64,000 bases of DNA from Termitomyces sp. T153 (lineage: Eukaryota > Basidiomycota > Agaricomycetes > Agaricales > Lyophyllaceae): the NCBI GenBank assembly GCA_018296165.2, contig JACKQL020000046.1, positions 310,001-374,000 of the forward strand, read 5' to 3'. A model generated the notes under the pieces. That model was given only the letters and a program-made list of their open reading frames with translations, had not been told where the DNA came from and did not search any database. The position numbers were made by a program, and so were the translations under genes. This document shows, one piece after another, positions 11,735 through 23,640 of the stretch (the stretch's first letter is position 1; every line of letters starts with the position of its first letter).

Positions 11735-14700
11735 CTACATAAGCCGTTTGTTGTGCTCCCGATACTCCTGACACTGTTGAAACAGAAATGATTCGTGATA
11801 CGTCTGCGCAATTTCTTCGACTTCAAAAATATATTGAATAAGAATAATGATGAAAAAAAGAATGTTCCAAAAATACTTACTCTCCCGGCATGTGTCAATG
11901 TTGATCAACTTCTTACTGGCTATGAGTCGTTGCGTTTCCTTGTGAAGCCTATCCATCTGCCAGAAATCCGAGATTTTCAACAATTCAATCATCAAGTCAA
12001 GATCTCCAGTACAGGTGTCGTCGATTGTTCCTGTGTAAACAAAATCTTCATACAATTTTAGTTACATGGATCAGTCATCGAAATTCGATTCAGTTCTCAC
12101 CAAGAGCACACGATATACAACGAGTCGAGTAATCTATTACATTCATGATCTTAGGATTGAGGACCGATGCACTAAGATTAGTCGATTCCATCTCGTTTAT
12201 GAACGCGTCGTAGAAAAAGGGGCTGTAAGTCGCCAGAAATGTACGATGACAAGGCAAGATTTTGATTTCTTCCTCTCCACCATCGTCTTCAGCAGTCACA
12301 AACTTGACATCAGTCAATAAGGGTCTCTTGGTTTTCAAGAAAAGTGTCCCTGAGATAGCGAGGGAAGTTTTCGGAATAGCATTCTACAACTGTAAGGCCA
12401 AGGTCCGAGAGCAAGGACCACAACCAAGCATGAGCGCGTCGAGTACCGAGAATGACGGCTGAGCGATTTCTACAGTTATCAATTGAGGTATACAATCCCG
12501 GTCTTCTTGTCGGCACAAGAGGAAAGGTACTGATGCTCTCGAGATTCACGTTCATATCAGCACACTTGTTCCAAAAGGACGCAATCCACGCCTGTATATC
12601 ATTATCATGGCTTGCAACGCTTCCTTCGTGTAGAACAGTCGCAATCAAAAGATTCAAAGATGAGCCGGTAAACTCTTCAACATTCAACGTTCGGAGCAAG
12701 TGTGAGCGCACAGACATGGAAGGCTTGAATTTGGGGTGAACAAGGTGTTGACTACAGGGAACAACACATGTGCACTTTTCGGTGCTATGAAATATGTTTC
12801 AGATGCACCCGTGGAACGTTCAATCATCCCAAACTCCCCTGAAGAAAGCGGAAGAAGACGGAGGCCCAGAAGATCATCTGCACTCTGTCGCCCGAGGAAG
12901 CTCAAAAGCTCACTGAGTTGCTCGAATCGCAAGTATTTCGCAGGATTGACTAAAGAACGACGGACGAGATTGCTAAGATAGGCGGGAGTCAATTGTGTGA
13001 GCCCCACAGTATGCAATCTATGGATTAATCGGGATGGCAGCAGGACAAGAGGTGGCTCTAGAAGACGAAAAACTTCATCTAGAGCCCCATTGACCGAGTG
13101 AGAATCAGCGAGAACAACTTCTTTCGATGTAAGAGGGATAGGAATAGCCCTCGCCCAGTGACTAGGCAAGAATACACGCCGATTCGAGTCCTTCAAAGTA
13201 CTATAGAACGAACAAGTCACAAGCTGCGTAAGTTCATTCTCTCCATGAACATCTCCCGGCCACCACGGCACATTCTTGTGGTCATGGTCGAGCAAGTCCG
13301 ACGATAGAAACATATACAAGGGAGGTATCGCCGTCGAAAGTAGCCATCGGTTGTAATCGGCTGCTGCCTGATCAAGACTATCCATTCGAATTTGCCTCCG
13401 ATCGTCAGATAATATGAACGGAGCACTGACATGGACCGGGAGATGGCTTGGTATCAGGGGGAGTGACGAAAAGAATTTGTACACAAGCTTTCTTTCATGT
13501 TTTGTGTCGATTTCCGTATCAGTTCTGGCAGCAATGGCAAGCATGACAGGTGAACGCAATCGATATTTACTTCTGGAATATCCTCTTGACAGGAAGTCGA
13601 GGTAGAAACAACGTGCCACGATTGTGTTTCAATGTCCTGACATGGGCCGTCGATATCACTGCGTATACCGAGGTCAAAAACTCTCGTTTTGAACTCATTG
13701 ACGGTCATCTCTTCTTTGCGAACCGAGGAAATTCTCCAGGTACGTACGTTCTCGAGGGACGTCCGGTGTTTGATCATGATCGTACCTATTGACGTGAACA
13801 GCAGAAACTCTTCAGCATGGTCTTGAAAAGGCTTGACGACAACTTCTCGAAGGCGATGGATATCCCAAGCCTCTCCAAGTGAAGACTCCTTGACATGTCT
13901 TCGGAGTGGAAGACGAAATAGTGTCTGTAGAATCGTTGAGCGTAAGGCAAAAATTCCCGATAGAAAAAGACCTACGCCCTGGTAACTGATTGTAGAGGAT
14001 ACTTCAAAGCCAAACATTCCATCAAGAGGTTTAATATGATCAGGATACATCCTATTGCACGCTAAGCAAAGTAAAGAGCAGGCAGCTTTCCGAAAATCCG
14101 CACATACTGTTTCACATGTCGCAGTGGAAGTAACAAAGCAGCCCGACCCCGAAGTGGCAAGAGCTGCTTCGTCGGCTCAATGAAAAGAACCGAGTCTCCA
14201 GAAACGATCATCGCAAACTATCCACTGATCAGAAACCGTCCAATCCAAACACATTAATGACGCGAAACATCACACTAACATCCGTCAAATGAAACATCGT
14301 CAGTGCTCCAAACCCAAATCCGCTTACTCTTCCCTCCGATTCCCGTCTGACATATCCTATCGAGATCCGCCGCAGTAAACACCGCGTCGTTGTAAAGAAC
14401 AAACGAAGGACCATCCCAAACATCTTTCAAAGCACCAAACAGGATCCCGTCACTAGACAAAGTAATCGTAATCTCATCCACGAGGACCCCAAACTCCGTC
14501 GCCCCCGCGTCCGCCGCATTAGCAACAAACTCCGTCACAATCTGCCGAGACGTATAACTCCCAAGCCTATTCCGAATCGTAGTCCCCAGTTCCTCGCCCA
14601 TATCGATCCCAAGTGGCTTGAGGTCCAAGGTCCACAAACTTCAGACCCAGCCGGTCCATGTGCAGAGACCTCGCAAGAGACTCGTTGATCATATCGTATG

Positions 14701-17700
14701 CTAGATACTCGTCATCACCGAGACTGACCAAGACTGCGCGTTCCCCGATGTCGTTGTAAAGCACGGAATGCAATGGACGAAGTGTACAGCTGGTATCGGG
14801 AACGAAAACTCGGGAACGGTGGTTGGCGTCTGATACCTCTTCGTCGGACAACAGCAATAACAACCGGCATGCTTTCGTGACGACGACGCGAGTAGACTTA
14901 TCCCCTTCTCTAAGCTCAGCGAGTCGATCCAGAATCGCACTTGTCAAAGGTCTTATGGTGCAGGTCAGAGAGCTCTCCTCCATCAATACAACAAAGACCC
15001 ACATACCTCTCCGAACACCCCATCCCCACAAAAAACTCCACCGCCTTCCTACCCATAAACCCAATCCTCCAAAACCCAGCCACCGAATCCTCACCCCCGC
15101 AAGTCTGCTTTCCCCACCCACAGGCACCCACTCATATCCCGCGCCCACATCCCTCAACCCAACCATCTCCCGCTCAGAAAGAAAGTCCGCGTTCCACCAG
15201 CTCCCTAACAACATCATACACGACATCACATACATCGTCCCGTGCCGCGATCAGCGTGAGCCGGAGCTGCTCACACAACACCCCCACATCCACAGGCCTG
15301 TCCCAGCCGACCGATCTCCGGAACGCCAGCCCGTTCTGAGATCCCGATCAAGCGGCGCAAGGACACGATCAAAGAGACTCTTATGGCGCTGATCATCCCG
15401 ACACCCGCGAGGATCCAGGCATCCACCTCTCATATACCTCGCCAATCCGCGGCAGCTTGAACCCTGTATCGTAGATGACCGATACGCACAGGCGTGGTCC
15501 TGCGTGGTTGTGATGTGGCGGATACGGTCCCTGAGTATATCGGTCGAGAGCGTGGTTTGCATGAGGTTGAGGGTGTGGAGGTTCGTGATGAGGTTGGTGG
15601 ATGTGAGGGTGGGATGGGGCAGAAAGCATGAGTGTGCGTCGTAGAGCGCTCGAAGAGGCGAACGGGGATCAATAATATAATAATATAATATCGCGCGGGG
15701 ACCGTTGAGATCCATCGCCAACGGTAACAAACACCGTCATCCCCAGAACATCAACAACTTCCCCTGTCACTTTATTCCTATTCAAAGCCACATAATCCAC
15801 AATCGCCCGCCCATCGTACCGTATCGGCTGCGTCGCGAAATGCGTGAGGCAGAGTCGAAGCACATCAAGATCCGACAAGATCCCTCTAGTATCAGGGTCC
15901 ACAGCCCGAATGAGAACAGCGCTCATTCCAGACTGGGGACTATCCAAGATGATCGTGTCGACTAGGACAGGCAGGGATAGGAGGTCGGTGAGTCTGACCC
16001 CGAATACCGCACAGCCGTCTGGAATAGGTATACGTCCCCGAGTGGACGTCAGCGGATGCGATGCGTATATAGGAAGTGCGCTCAACTTCCGACGCCGGTC
16101 CTCACTCTGACCCCTTCTCAGCTCACAGCTGGAACCATGACTCACAAGCGCCCGCGCCGTCTCCTCGTCCGCGATGAACGACCTCACGAGGTCTGGCCAA
16201 AGGCTTCATACAGCAGAAACGGGATCCGGAGTCTCTTGAGAGGACCTAAGAGCAGTGGACGTACACGCGCCGTATCATATCAAACACACGCGAATATATC
16301 TGTCTGAGCCCGTTTCTCGTCGGGAGCAAGGAGAGCGGGCCGAGGGAAGTGTAGACTTCGCGGCTGAGACTGGTGCCAGTCTTGCATCCAGAGCCAGAAT
16401 CTGGATACCCAAGCGATGGGTGGCATGTTCGACGTGTGGCCGTGGAACGACGTTGAGGAGCTCGAGATGAGTCTGGAGGTACCCGAGGACGATTGGAGGG
16501 CTCAGAACGTCAGAATGTCGACGTTGAGTATGCGCGGACCGTTGAGCAGGAGGAGGTCCGCAAGCTGGGGATCGATGTGCGCAAGGGCGATGGCGCTGTC
16601 GTCGCCGTCGCGGGTTTTGAAGAGATCGTATACGCTTCGGTCGAGGAGGACGTGAGAGGTGCTGGAGCGAGTACGGCGTGGCCGTTTGGGGGTGAGATGA
16701 TGGGTAGGGAGATGATGTACTCTAGGTTCCCCGTCGAGAGGAGGTATTTGAGTATAACTGGTAGTTTATCCTGGAGAGCGTCAGAAGCGAGCTTATCCGT
16801 GAGTCCCTGAGAACATATGTAGATATCAACGAAACAAGATCACAACAACGGCTCACCAAAAGCGACGTATGAGCCGCTGTGGGTGTGAGAAACTCTAAAC
16901 TACCCCGCATCTTCAAAAGATCAACAACGAATCTAGGCGGCCGAGTAACGTTCAAACCACAAGCAGTCAAAGCACCCACCAACCCATCCCCCTCCCCGTC
17001 TCCCGCAACAAGGACGTTTCCCAGCTCGCAAAACCCGCCGGTGGATCCAAAGATCGGCCAGACGCAGCGTTTGGACTTGATGATATTATCGACGAGGTGT
17101 TGGAGAAGACTTTCCCCAGTACCCGCTGTCGCCTAGCTGGTCTGCATCCTGCGGGGGCAGCCAGGCGTCGAGGGAGTTTTGGATCGGGAGTCCGCAGTGT
17201 GTGTCTGAGCATGGACAGGAGGCACGTCCATGTCTTGGGGAGGTACTCTTCGAACAGGAGTTTGTTCCATTCGATGGAGATGCTGCGGGTGGGGTGGTTG
17301 GTGGGGTGATGGGGACGGGGAATGGAATGGAAAGGACGTACTGGTAGGTGGTGCCACGTGCGGCCGTTTCTTGGCGGTCCTCGCGAGGGAGTGAGAGCGA
17401 AGAGGCCGTGGATGTGGACGCTGAACTGCGTGAGGAGGGGGAGGGGGAGGTATGTGAAGAGTCGGCCGATTGTGGGTTCTGGGGGGATAGCTTGAGTGCG
17501 ATTGATAGTGTTGGATGGATGTTTGTGCTGTGTGGCGTCGAAACCGAGGCGGTTGGAGAGCTCGGACGAGGCGATGTTGGGCGGGAAGGACGTGCGTAGG
17601 ACACGCCAGTGCTGGAGAACCGCATGGTTCACTTTTGTTGTCACTTTGAGATCTACAAATGATACGGTGCATGAAGGGACGGAGGTGTCGTTTAGGATCG

Positions 17701-18516
17701 TGCTCTGCGAACGGGTGATTGATGATTTTGCGAGACGTGTTGGTTCCGAGTTTGAAGATTTCGATCGAGGACACGTTGGTGAGGAACAGCAGCGAGATGC
17801 GGATTTCGTCCTGGACAAGGTCCAGAAGAAGTTGGCGGATGTCTGGTGCGGAGAAGACTTGAGTGCTGATCTCGCTGGAGGCGCACGACGGTGCCTTTGA
17901 ACACGGTAGGATCTGTGGGTTGGAAGAGACGTAGGGCGAAGGGGTCGATGATTGAAGCACGTTTTTCGGCAGTGTCGAGATTGATCTGGACATCGTTGTT
18001 GTTGAGTGGATCGAGGATGGCAAGCGTGGACGCTGACAGGACTTGGGGTGTGTCGCTTATCTGTGAAGATGAGTGTGTATATGAAGGGGAAGACGAGACG
18101 AGACACACATGAAACGTCGATCGAAATCCCATTCCAAACTTTCCTATTTTCCTAGGTACGCGGTATGAGTACAGTGGCTGCAGAAGAAAAAGGGACTTGC
18201 GATGTGTCTGCTTTTTTCGACGAATCCCAGAGATTGGATAGAGACTTGAAATCACTATCACTGAAGACAGTCATTGTACGCCAACAGGGCGGGGGCCTGC
18301 ACCAGGATCGAACTTTGGTGATGAGCAGGTGTTCGGTGGTCTAGCACGAATATCTGCGCATGGATGCATGGATTAAAGTCTTTTGTGATCGACTGGCCGC
18401 ACCTGTTTTGTCGCCTTTGTATCTTTGGAATTCTGCAAGATCTCTCGAAAGAGACCTTTGGACGGTGGATAGGTATCAAGGACGCTGCGTATGGCGGCAA
18501 CGTAGGGGACTGGCAT
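11735..18516 (-). pseudogene. Sacsin-like protein with C-terminal BTB domain, multiply frameshifted
   Basis: Related to fungal sacsin-like proteins, which carry repeated Hsp90-type ATPase (GHKL) modules. The ATG at 18516 leads into SVLDTYPPSKGLFREILQNS and KATKQ (first module), then KIGKFGMGFRSTFHV, SDTPQVLSASTLAILDPL, and DIRQLLLDLVQDEIRISLLF. A second module near 14.6-14.3 kb reads QIVTEFVANAADAGATEFGV, then ICQTGIGGK and GFGFGALTMFHLTDV. From 13.6 to 12.7 kb comes a run with LPVHVSAPFILSDDRRQIRM. The end is a BTB domain (DVKFVTAEDD, LPCHRTFLATYSPFFYDAF, FVYTGTIDD), stopping at 11735. The frame must change at about ten places that introns do not explain: near 18268, 17865, 15400 (two), 15310, 15190, 14635 (7-bp duplication), 14345, 13580, 12720 and 12330. 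Some 20 neighbouring genes read cleanly, so sequencing error is unlikely. Whether the BTB part belongs to the same gene is likely but not proven. Confidence 0.75.
14621..14634. repeat. 7-bp tandem duplication that breaks the sacsin-like frame
   Basis: The unit aggtcca occurs twice in a row. With both copies the reading leaves the frame between RLGLKFVDL and KPLGIDMGEEL; removing one unit would join them. This is a discrete mutation rather than a base-calling slip. Confidence 0.75.
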
Positions 18517-18677
18517 GGTTACTGTGAGGGTGGGAGCTCAAGATAATCTGATGTAAGGGGCGAGGCGCCCATGCGGAAGCATCTTTCATGTCGAGGATAT
18601 TATTACAAGTTACAATTAGTTACATTACAGCGCAGAATACGAGCAGCAAGCAGAGAGCACGAGACAAAGCAAGGGAC

Positions 18678-19784
18678 CTAGAGCTGAGAGACGACAGCAT
18701 AGACAGAGTCGTGTTCGTAGACGTCAAGGGGTGGGTCGAGGGACGAGGTGCCGTGGCATGCGGCGGCGTGTTTCCACCTGTGTGATATGGGTCAGTGTGC
18801 GAGGAGGGTGGGGATAAGGGTACCAGAATAGTTCCTTGACCTGGAAGAGGTGAGGGGAGAAGAAGAAGAGAGAAAGGGGCGGACCTTGGGCTGGACGTCC
18901 TTGATGCCCTCGACGGGGACCCAGCGGGCGCACTTGTGGCACTTTGCCTCGCGGATGGAGGTGCGCTCGTGTTTGGCGGGGTTTGTGCGGGGGGTTGTGC
19001 GGAAAGCGAGGGGCGGAGAGAAGGGCCGGTGGGTGGTGGCGGAGATGCCGTGGTAGTACTGCATGTGGTAGCTGGGGGGTGTCAGTGGGTGAAGAGTGTA
19101 GTGGCGAGTACTCTGGGCGGGGATGAGACGAGGACAGGCGATGACGCGGCGACTCACGACTTGAATGCGCTAAACTTCATGGCGAGCCAGACGCGGCGAG
19201 AGGCGCCGCCACGTGCGCGGGGCTCGATGCAGATGGGGCAGAGGCCGTGTTTGGCAGGGCCCTTGCCGCGGACGAAGCGGGGCGTGTAGAGGTCGAGCGG
19301 GGAGCGCGGGGGGTTGTAGCTTCCGCCGGGGTGGGAGGGGTTGAAGAGGGTGAGCGGGGAGCTGTGGGGGGTGAGCGAGAGAAGACGGGAGTGCAGGGAC
19401 GTACTCGGCGGGAGAGGGCGCGTAGAAGGAGCTGACGGGGAAGCGGCGGTAGAGCAGGGGGAAGAGCGGGGACTGGGGGAAGGGAAAGGTGCGGGTCGTG
19501 AAGAGGGCGGAGTCGGGGGACGGCGAGCGGGACGGCGGGGGCGCGGGCAGACGCGACGATCGCAGGGTGCGGCGCGGCGGGGTGTCTGGCAGCGGGGTCA
19601 GCGGGGACAGCGCGCAGGCGGGGCGTGACGCCGCGCGGACGACGGGCGACTCGGGCTCGAACGGCAGGGGCGGCAGCGGGCGCGGGAAGGGGTCGGCAGC
19701 GGCAAACGAGGGCGGCGAGAGGACGGCCGTGGATGCCGAGTACGACGGCGGCGTCGGCGGGGATGTGCAGAGGAAGACGTCCAT
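18678..19784 (-). CDS. Rua1 C-terminal domain protein (zinc-binding transcription regulator)
   Basis: A 295-residue protein from five exons (19405-19784, 19158-19361, 18885-19071, 18824-18840, 18678-18777; 888 nt). The C-terminal half matches the Rua1 C-terminal domain, named after the Ustilago maydis regulator of ustilagic acid genes: DLYTPRFVRGKGPAKHGLCP, RRVWLAMKFSAFKS, YHMQYYHGISATT, KCHKCARWVPVEGIKDV and WWKHAAACH. Cys and His pairs (CPIC, HMQYYH, CHKC, HAAACH) can form zinc sites. The N-terminal half is Ser/Pro-rich and low complexity, as in many fungal regulators. Exon 4 is only 17 nt. A role as a DNA-binding or transcription protein is inferred from the domain name, not from a classical DNA-binding motif. 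It is divergent from the BAR gene with 42 bp between start codons. Confidence 0.82.
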
Positions 19785-19826
19785 GTGTGGGTGTGACGCC
19801 GTGACACTCCCTCAGCATCACCCACG
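19785..19826. promoter_or_regulatory. Very short divergent spacer (42 bp)
   Basis: The ATG of the Rua1-like gene (19784, minus) and that of the BAR gene (19827, plus) are only 42 bp apart. Each promoter must therefore overlap the other gene's leader or coding exon, if both starts are correct. Confidence 0.5.
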
Positions 19827-21008
19827 ATGGACGGCTGGCACAAAATCTCGTCCAGTCTCAGCAACATCAACTTTGCGCAGGCGGGCTCCAAGCTCTCCAA
19901 GGGCTTCAACTCGAGCGTCCAGGCGACGAAAGAGCGCCTCGGCCAGGTCGCGCCCGACGAGATCACCGAGCTGCCCCAAGGTCCGTCTGTCTGCGCCCCT
20001 GCACGCGCTCTCGCTCACTGTCTGCAGAGTACAAGGACCTCGAGGCCCGCGTCGACGCCCTGCGCGCTGCCCACCTGACTCTTCTCAAGTAAGTTTCTCG
20101 TTGCCGCGCTAAACTTCCTCACGCCCTTCAGGATCACCAAGGTCTACGAGCACGAGTCCTACGACTATCCCACGCACGTCCAGGAGTCCATCCACGAGCT
20201 CTCCTCCTCCCTCACCTACAACATCTCCGCCTTTGCCGCCAACAACCTCAAGGGCACCAACCTCCCCGTCCCCGCGTCCCCCGCCCCGCCCCCGCCCACC
20301 CAGCACAAGACCCTCCCCCACGCCCTCCTCCGCGCCGCCGCCACCGCCAGCAACGCCGTCCAGGCCACCGCTCCCGGCCCCGACGACGCCCTCGCCAAGG
20401 CCCTCGCCCTCTACGCCGCCGCCTACGAGACGGTCGCCCTCGCCCGCCTCGACCAGGACGCCGCCGTCCAGCTCAACTTTCTCCACCCCTGGCAGACCAC
20501 CCTCAACACCAGCATCGCCGTCGCCATCAAGGCCAGGCACGCCGTCAGACTCAGCAGGCTCGAGCTCGATGCCGCAAAGCAGACGTCCGTCGTCCGTCCC
20601 TTTTCTCGTCCGACCCTCTGCTCATCCACACCACTCAACAGCCTCAAGAATGCTAACCCCGCTAAACAGGAGCATGCAAGGCTCGAGGTCGAGAATGCCG
20701 AGGACGATCTCGTGCAAAAGACAGAGGTCGCCATCACTCTCATGAAGACCGTCTTGGAGAATGTGCGCATCCGTCTCATATAATACACTCGTACCAACTC
20801 CCTTCTAGCCCGAACCAATCAAGAACCTCAACGAGCTCGCCAAGGCCCAGCTCCTCTACTTTTCCACCGCCGCAGAGGCCCTCTCCACCATCCAAGGCGA
20901 GATTGACGAGCTCAGCGTCGCTGCAGAGGGACAGTACAGGTCCGTCAAGTCTCCATCCTTCTCCAACTCCCCTCATTCACGCCCCCTAGAAAGTCCCGCG
21001 ACCACTGA
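19827..21008 (+). CDS. BAR-domain protein, Gvp36 type
   Basis: A 312-residue protein from six exons (19827-19980, 20028-20088, 20132-20584, 20642-20762, 20809-20939, 20990-21008; 939 nt). BAR proteins form curved helical dimers that bind and bend membranes; the Gvp36 subfamily acts at Golgi, vacuole and endocytic sites. Visible: an amphipathic start (MDGWHKISSSLSNINFAQAG), LSKGFNSSVQATKERLGQ, ITKVYEHESYDYPTHVQESI, KARHAVRLSRLELDAAKQ, EVENAEDDLVQKTEVAITLM and KNLNELAKAQLLYFSTAAEA. A Pro-rich insert lies at about residues 105-120. The protein ends soon after the last helix, with no SH3 domain. Exons 5-6 and the 3' flank occur again at 35950-36297. Confidence 0.85.
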
Positions 21009-21505
21009 GGTGCCTCTCTAGTTGCAGTTGTTAGATTTGTCGTGTACCAATACAATTTACTTTCTCGTGCAGCACTACATGGAGCGCCCATGTACATCAG
21101 AACTCGGCTCTGACACGAGGGCTTTCACAATCAGCGTTGCAATCCGAGGGGCCTGTTTTGGAAGTCGAGCGTTGCTTGCTCGGGAGCGATACAGGGTGTC
21201 TGGCGATTAGGATTGCATGGTCGTAGGTTGCCCGAAAGGAAAGAAAGGCGGTTGCGTGTTCTTGTTCTTTTCATTGAAGGAGTATGTGAAAGTTTCGACT
21301 CAGGATCATTAGAGACAACGTCCTACATACAACTCATCAGAGTAAAAGATCAAGACGTGGTATTATCACAGGCGTTTACAATTACTTGCAAACCAGAACA
21401 GCCCTCGAAAACCGCCTCTTTCATTTCATTTCATTCGAACTATAATGATATGTGAGTCGATCGTCGGGCGCAACAACAACAACGACATACGTTTGTCGCC
21501 TCAAG

Positions 21506-22261
21506 CTATGCTCCTGTCCTATTCCGTTCTCTCATATCCCAATCAGTAAGCACGCCCTTTCCTTGTCGATCGACGTGTACATTCATCGGACTGATATCGC
21601 CGTGGAACCAGTTACACGCTGCTGAGACTTTCGCGTGGGCTGTGTTGTGTTGTCGCCAATCATAATCATAATCAGTACAGTATTGAGACCCACACAAGCG
21701 GGAGCAGGGACAACACGACACGACACGACACGACACGTACCCAGGGTGATATCGCGAAAGATACTGAGGAATCGTTGGTCGATGTCTATGGTCGAAAAGT
21801 CCGTGGCCGTGCCCGTGCGTATGAGGTCGAGGATACACACGAGGCGGAGGTGGATCCGCGCTTGCGCATGAGCATGAGCACGAGTATAAGCATGAGCAGA
21901 AGCAGAAGCAGAAGCATCGTCCAGGAGTACCCAGTCGTCTTTGACGAGCCACCACGTCCCCGTGCACGTATGGATATTCCGCACCAGCGGAAGTCGGGGT
22001 TTCGTCAGGTGGTGGAGGCGCAGGGTTGGGGAAAGGAAGGATTGGAGTGTGGATTGGAGGTAGAATGAGAGGAGCTCGGATTTGGATTGGGTGCTGGTGT
22101 CGAGCGAGTCGAGGAGAGTTTGCATTTGGGCGAGGGAGTGTGGACTTATGAGGCTCGAGGTCTGGGGTGTGTTTTGAGTTAGTTGAGTTAGTTAGTTGGT
22201 TGTTAGTATGTGAGGAGGATGGATTGGTGCGTACGAGGGCGTCGGAGAAGGGGTTTGGCAT
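21506..22261 (-). CDS. Truncated fungal kinase-like protein
   Basis: Three exons (22235-22261, 21741-22161, 21506-21639; 582 nt, 193 residues). The last exon holds a kinase catalytic loop, WFHGDISPMNVHV (HxDxxxxN pattern), and TDWDM in the place of the DFG motif. This resembles the fungal-type (FunK1-like) kinases. The glycine loop, the lysine lobe and the C-lobe after the DWD motif are not seen, so the protein is a fragment and probably not an active kinase. A run of alternating Ala-His/Ser-Ala comes from a CATGAGC-type repeat near 21866-21915, and the second intron contains a CGACA repeat at about 21714-21738. Either a small domesticated relative or a decaying gene. Confidence 0.5.
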   Translation of the reverse strand: MPNPFSDALVRTNPSSSHTNNQLTNSTNSKHTPDLEPHKSTLPRPNANSPRLARHQHPIQIRAPLILPPIHTPILPFPNPAPPPPDETPTSAGAEYPYVHGDVVARQRRLGTPGRCFCFCFCSCLYSCSCSCASADPPPPRVYPRPHTHGHGHGLFDHRHRPTIPQYLSRYHPGYVSCRVVSCCPCSRLCGSQYCTDYDYDWRQHNTAHAKVSAACNWFHGDISPMNVHVDRQGKGVLTDWDMRERNRTGA

Positions 22262-22479
22262 GCTGGAGGATCGATGAGTGGTTGACGGTTAGGCTAGGAG
22301 GGAGATGGTGCAGCAGATTAAACGACTGGCAAAATCAGGAAACTGCTCTGGGGCTGGCTCTAGGGCGTAAACACTGATCACAAGGCACACTCCATCGTAC
22401 AAAAAAGGCAACACATCACGTGGTTCAACAGATTCAAGATTCAAGGAGCCAGTTCCGACGGTTGGGTTTATTGAGGTCT

Positions 22480-23600
22480 CTCCTGTAGTGTGGCTGCACT
22501 ACCTTAAAGTTCACCTCCAAGTGGTGGAGAGACCTCCACAAGCTCATGGGAGCCAAGTTGCTCATGTCAATGTCATTGTCATTTCATCTGCAGACAAATG
22601 GCTGAACAGAGTGTGCTACGTAATTGTGATGTTGGGTGGTCATTTGCTCAGATCAGAGGGACTGGGTGGATCAAGTTCCTTTGATGGAGTTTATGGTTCA
22701 TTGTGAGTATATTGGAAATAACATGATATGTGCTGTTTGAGCTTGATAGTGGATATGACAAGCACACTTATAAGGGAGTGGTAGAGTTTGTCAAGCAGGT
22801 ACTTGGAAACTTGGTGAATGCACATGATGCACTCATTGAAGCACATGTGTAATGCAACATGATAGGCAGAGTAAAGAGCATAGTATTGCAGAAGGCACTC
22901 TAGTCTACTTGGCTACAAAAAAAATCTAGAATTTTACAAAAGGCTGAGCCTACAAGGTGCATAAAGATGAGCCAGCAACATTGGATTATGTGTTGGAATT
23001 GCCTGCCATGCTGCAGGAGAGACAGAGTGTGCACAAGTTTCATATGTTGTTGCTACAACCATATAGTGAGAGCAACAACTTGCATTTCCAAATCAAGCCA
23101 TGCTAGATCCATATGATTTTTGGCTTGGGAGCTAATCAGGAGTGGTTTGTAGAGGACCTTATTGTATTGACAGCATCAGGTAATGGCATTGTCACATTAT
23201 AGAGTCTTATATCAACCAGTAGTAGATTGAAAAAGAGCTACCATAAGACAACATCTACAGTAATTATATATGACTTGGTTATGTTGATTACCTGAGAGGT
23301 GGTCAGGAAAGATAATGATATCACAAGTAAGTGAGCAAAAGTTGGTGTTCCAGAGTAAGTGCTGGGTACAGTCATCACATACACCCTTTAGATATCATAA
23401 ACAAGGTGAGGGAGTGCTAGGAATGAATCATGGGGATATAACAAGGAAGTCTGACAATAATGAAGAGCAAACTAAGAGTCTGAGGTTGAACATCAGAAAA
23501 GATAGTGGTAGCCTGGAAATTAGCAGGTCATGAGTTGGAGTGCAAGTGTGATAAGATCAAGTTGAAAGGAAGTGGAGTTGAAAGATTGTTGTCAAGGAGT
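22480..23600 (+). mobile_element. Ty3/gypsy integrase relic
   Basis: Plus-strand degenerate remains of a gypsy polyprotein C-terminus. At 22515-22580 the frame gives DLHKLMGAKL and MSMSFHLQTNG (the integrase H-x-QTDGQ region). Further on come an LPAMLQERQSVHKFHMLLLQ block (the 'HPVFHVSLL' region) and GANQEWFVEDL. Stops and frame changes abound. CpG is rare here, as in the minus-strand gypsy zone. It is cut on the right by the Ngaro element. Confidence 0.65.
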
Positions 23601-23640
23601 GGTGGTAGTAGTAGACTCTACTTGGGTATGGTGGTTCGTC

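Noticed and set aside
16722..18106. A 379-codon minus-strand frame read as a separate gene
   Set aside because: Only parts of it match sacsin-like sequence, and those alternate with matches in other frames, so it is a stretch of the frameshifted pseudogene.
19171..19821. Long Pro/Arg-rich frames on the minus strand and Gly/Arg-rich frames on the plus strand
   Set aside because: High GC without stop codons in several frames; only the frame reading MDVFLCTSPP leads by splicing into the Rua1 domain.
20109..20745. Long frames on both strands over the BAR gene
   Set aside because: GC-rich shadows of BAR exon 3; the frame with BAR similarity and matching splice sites is preferred.
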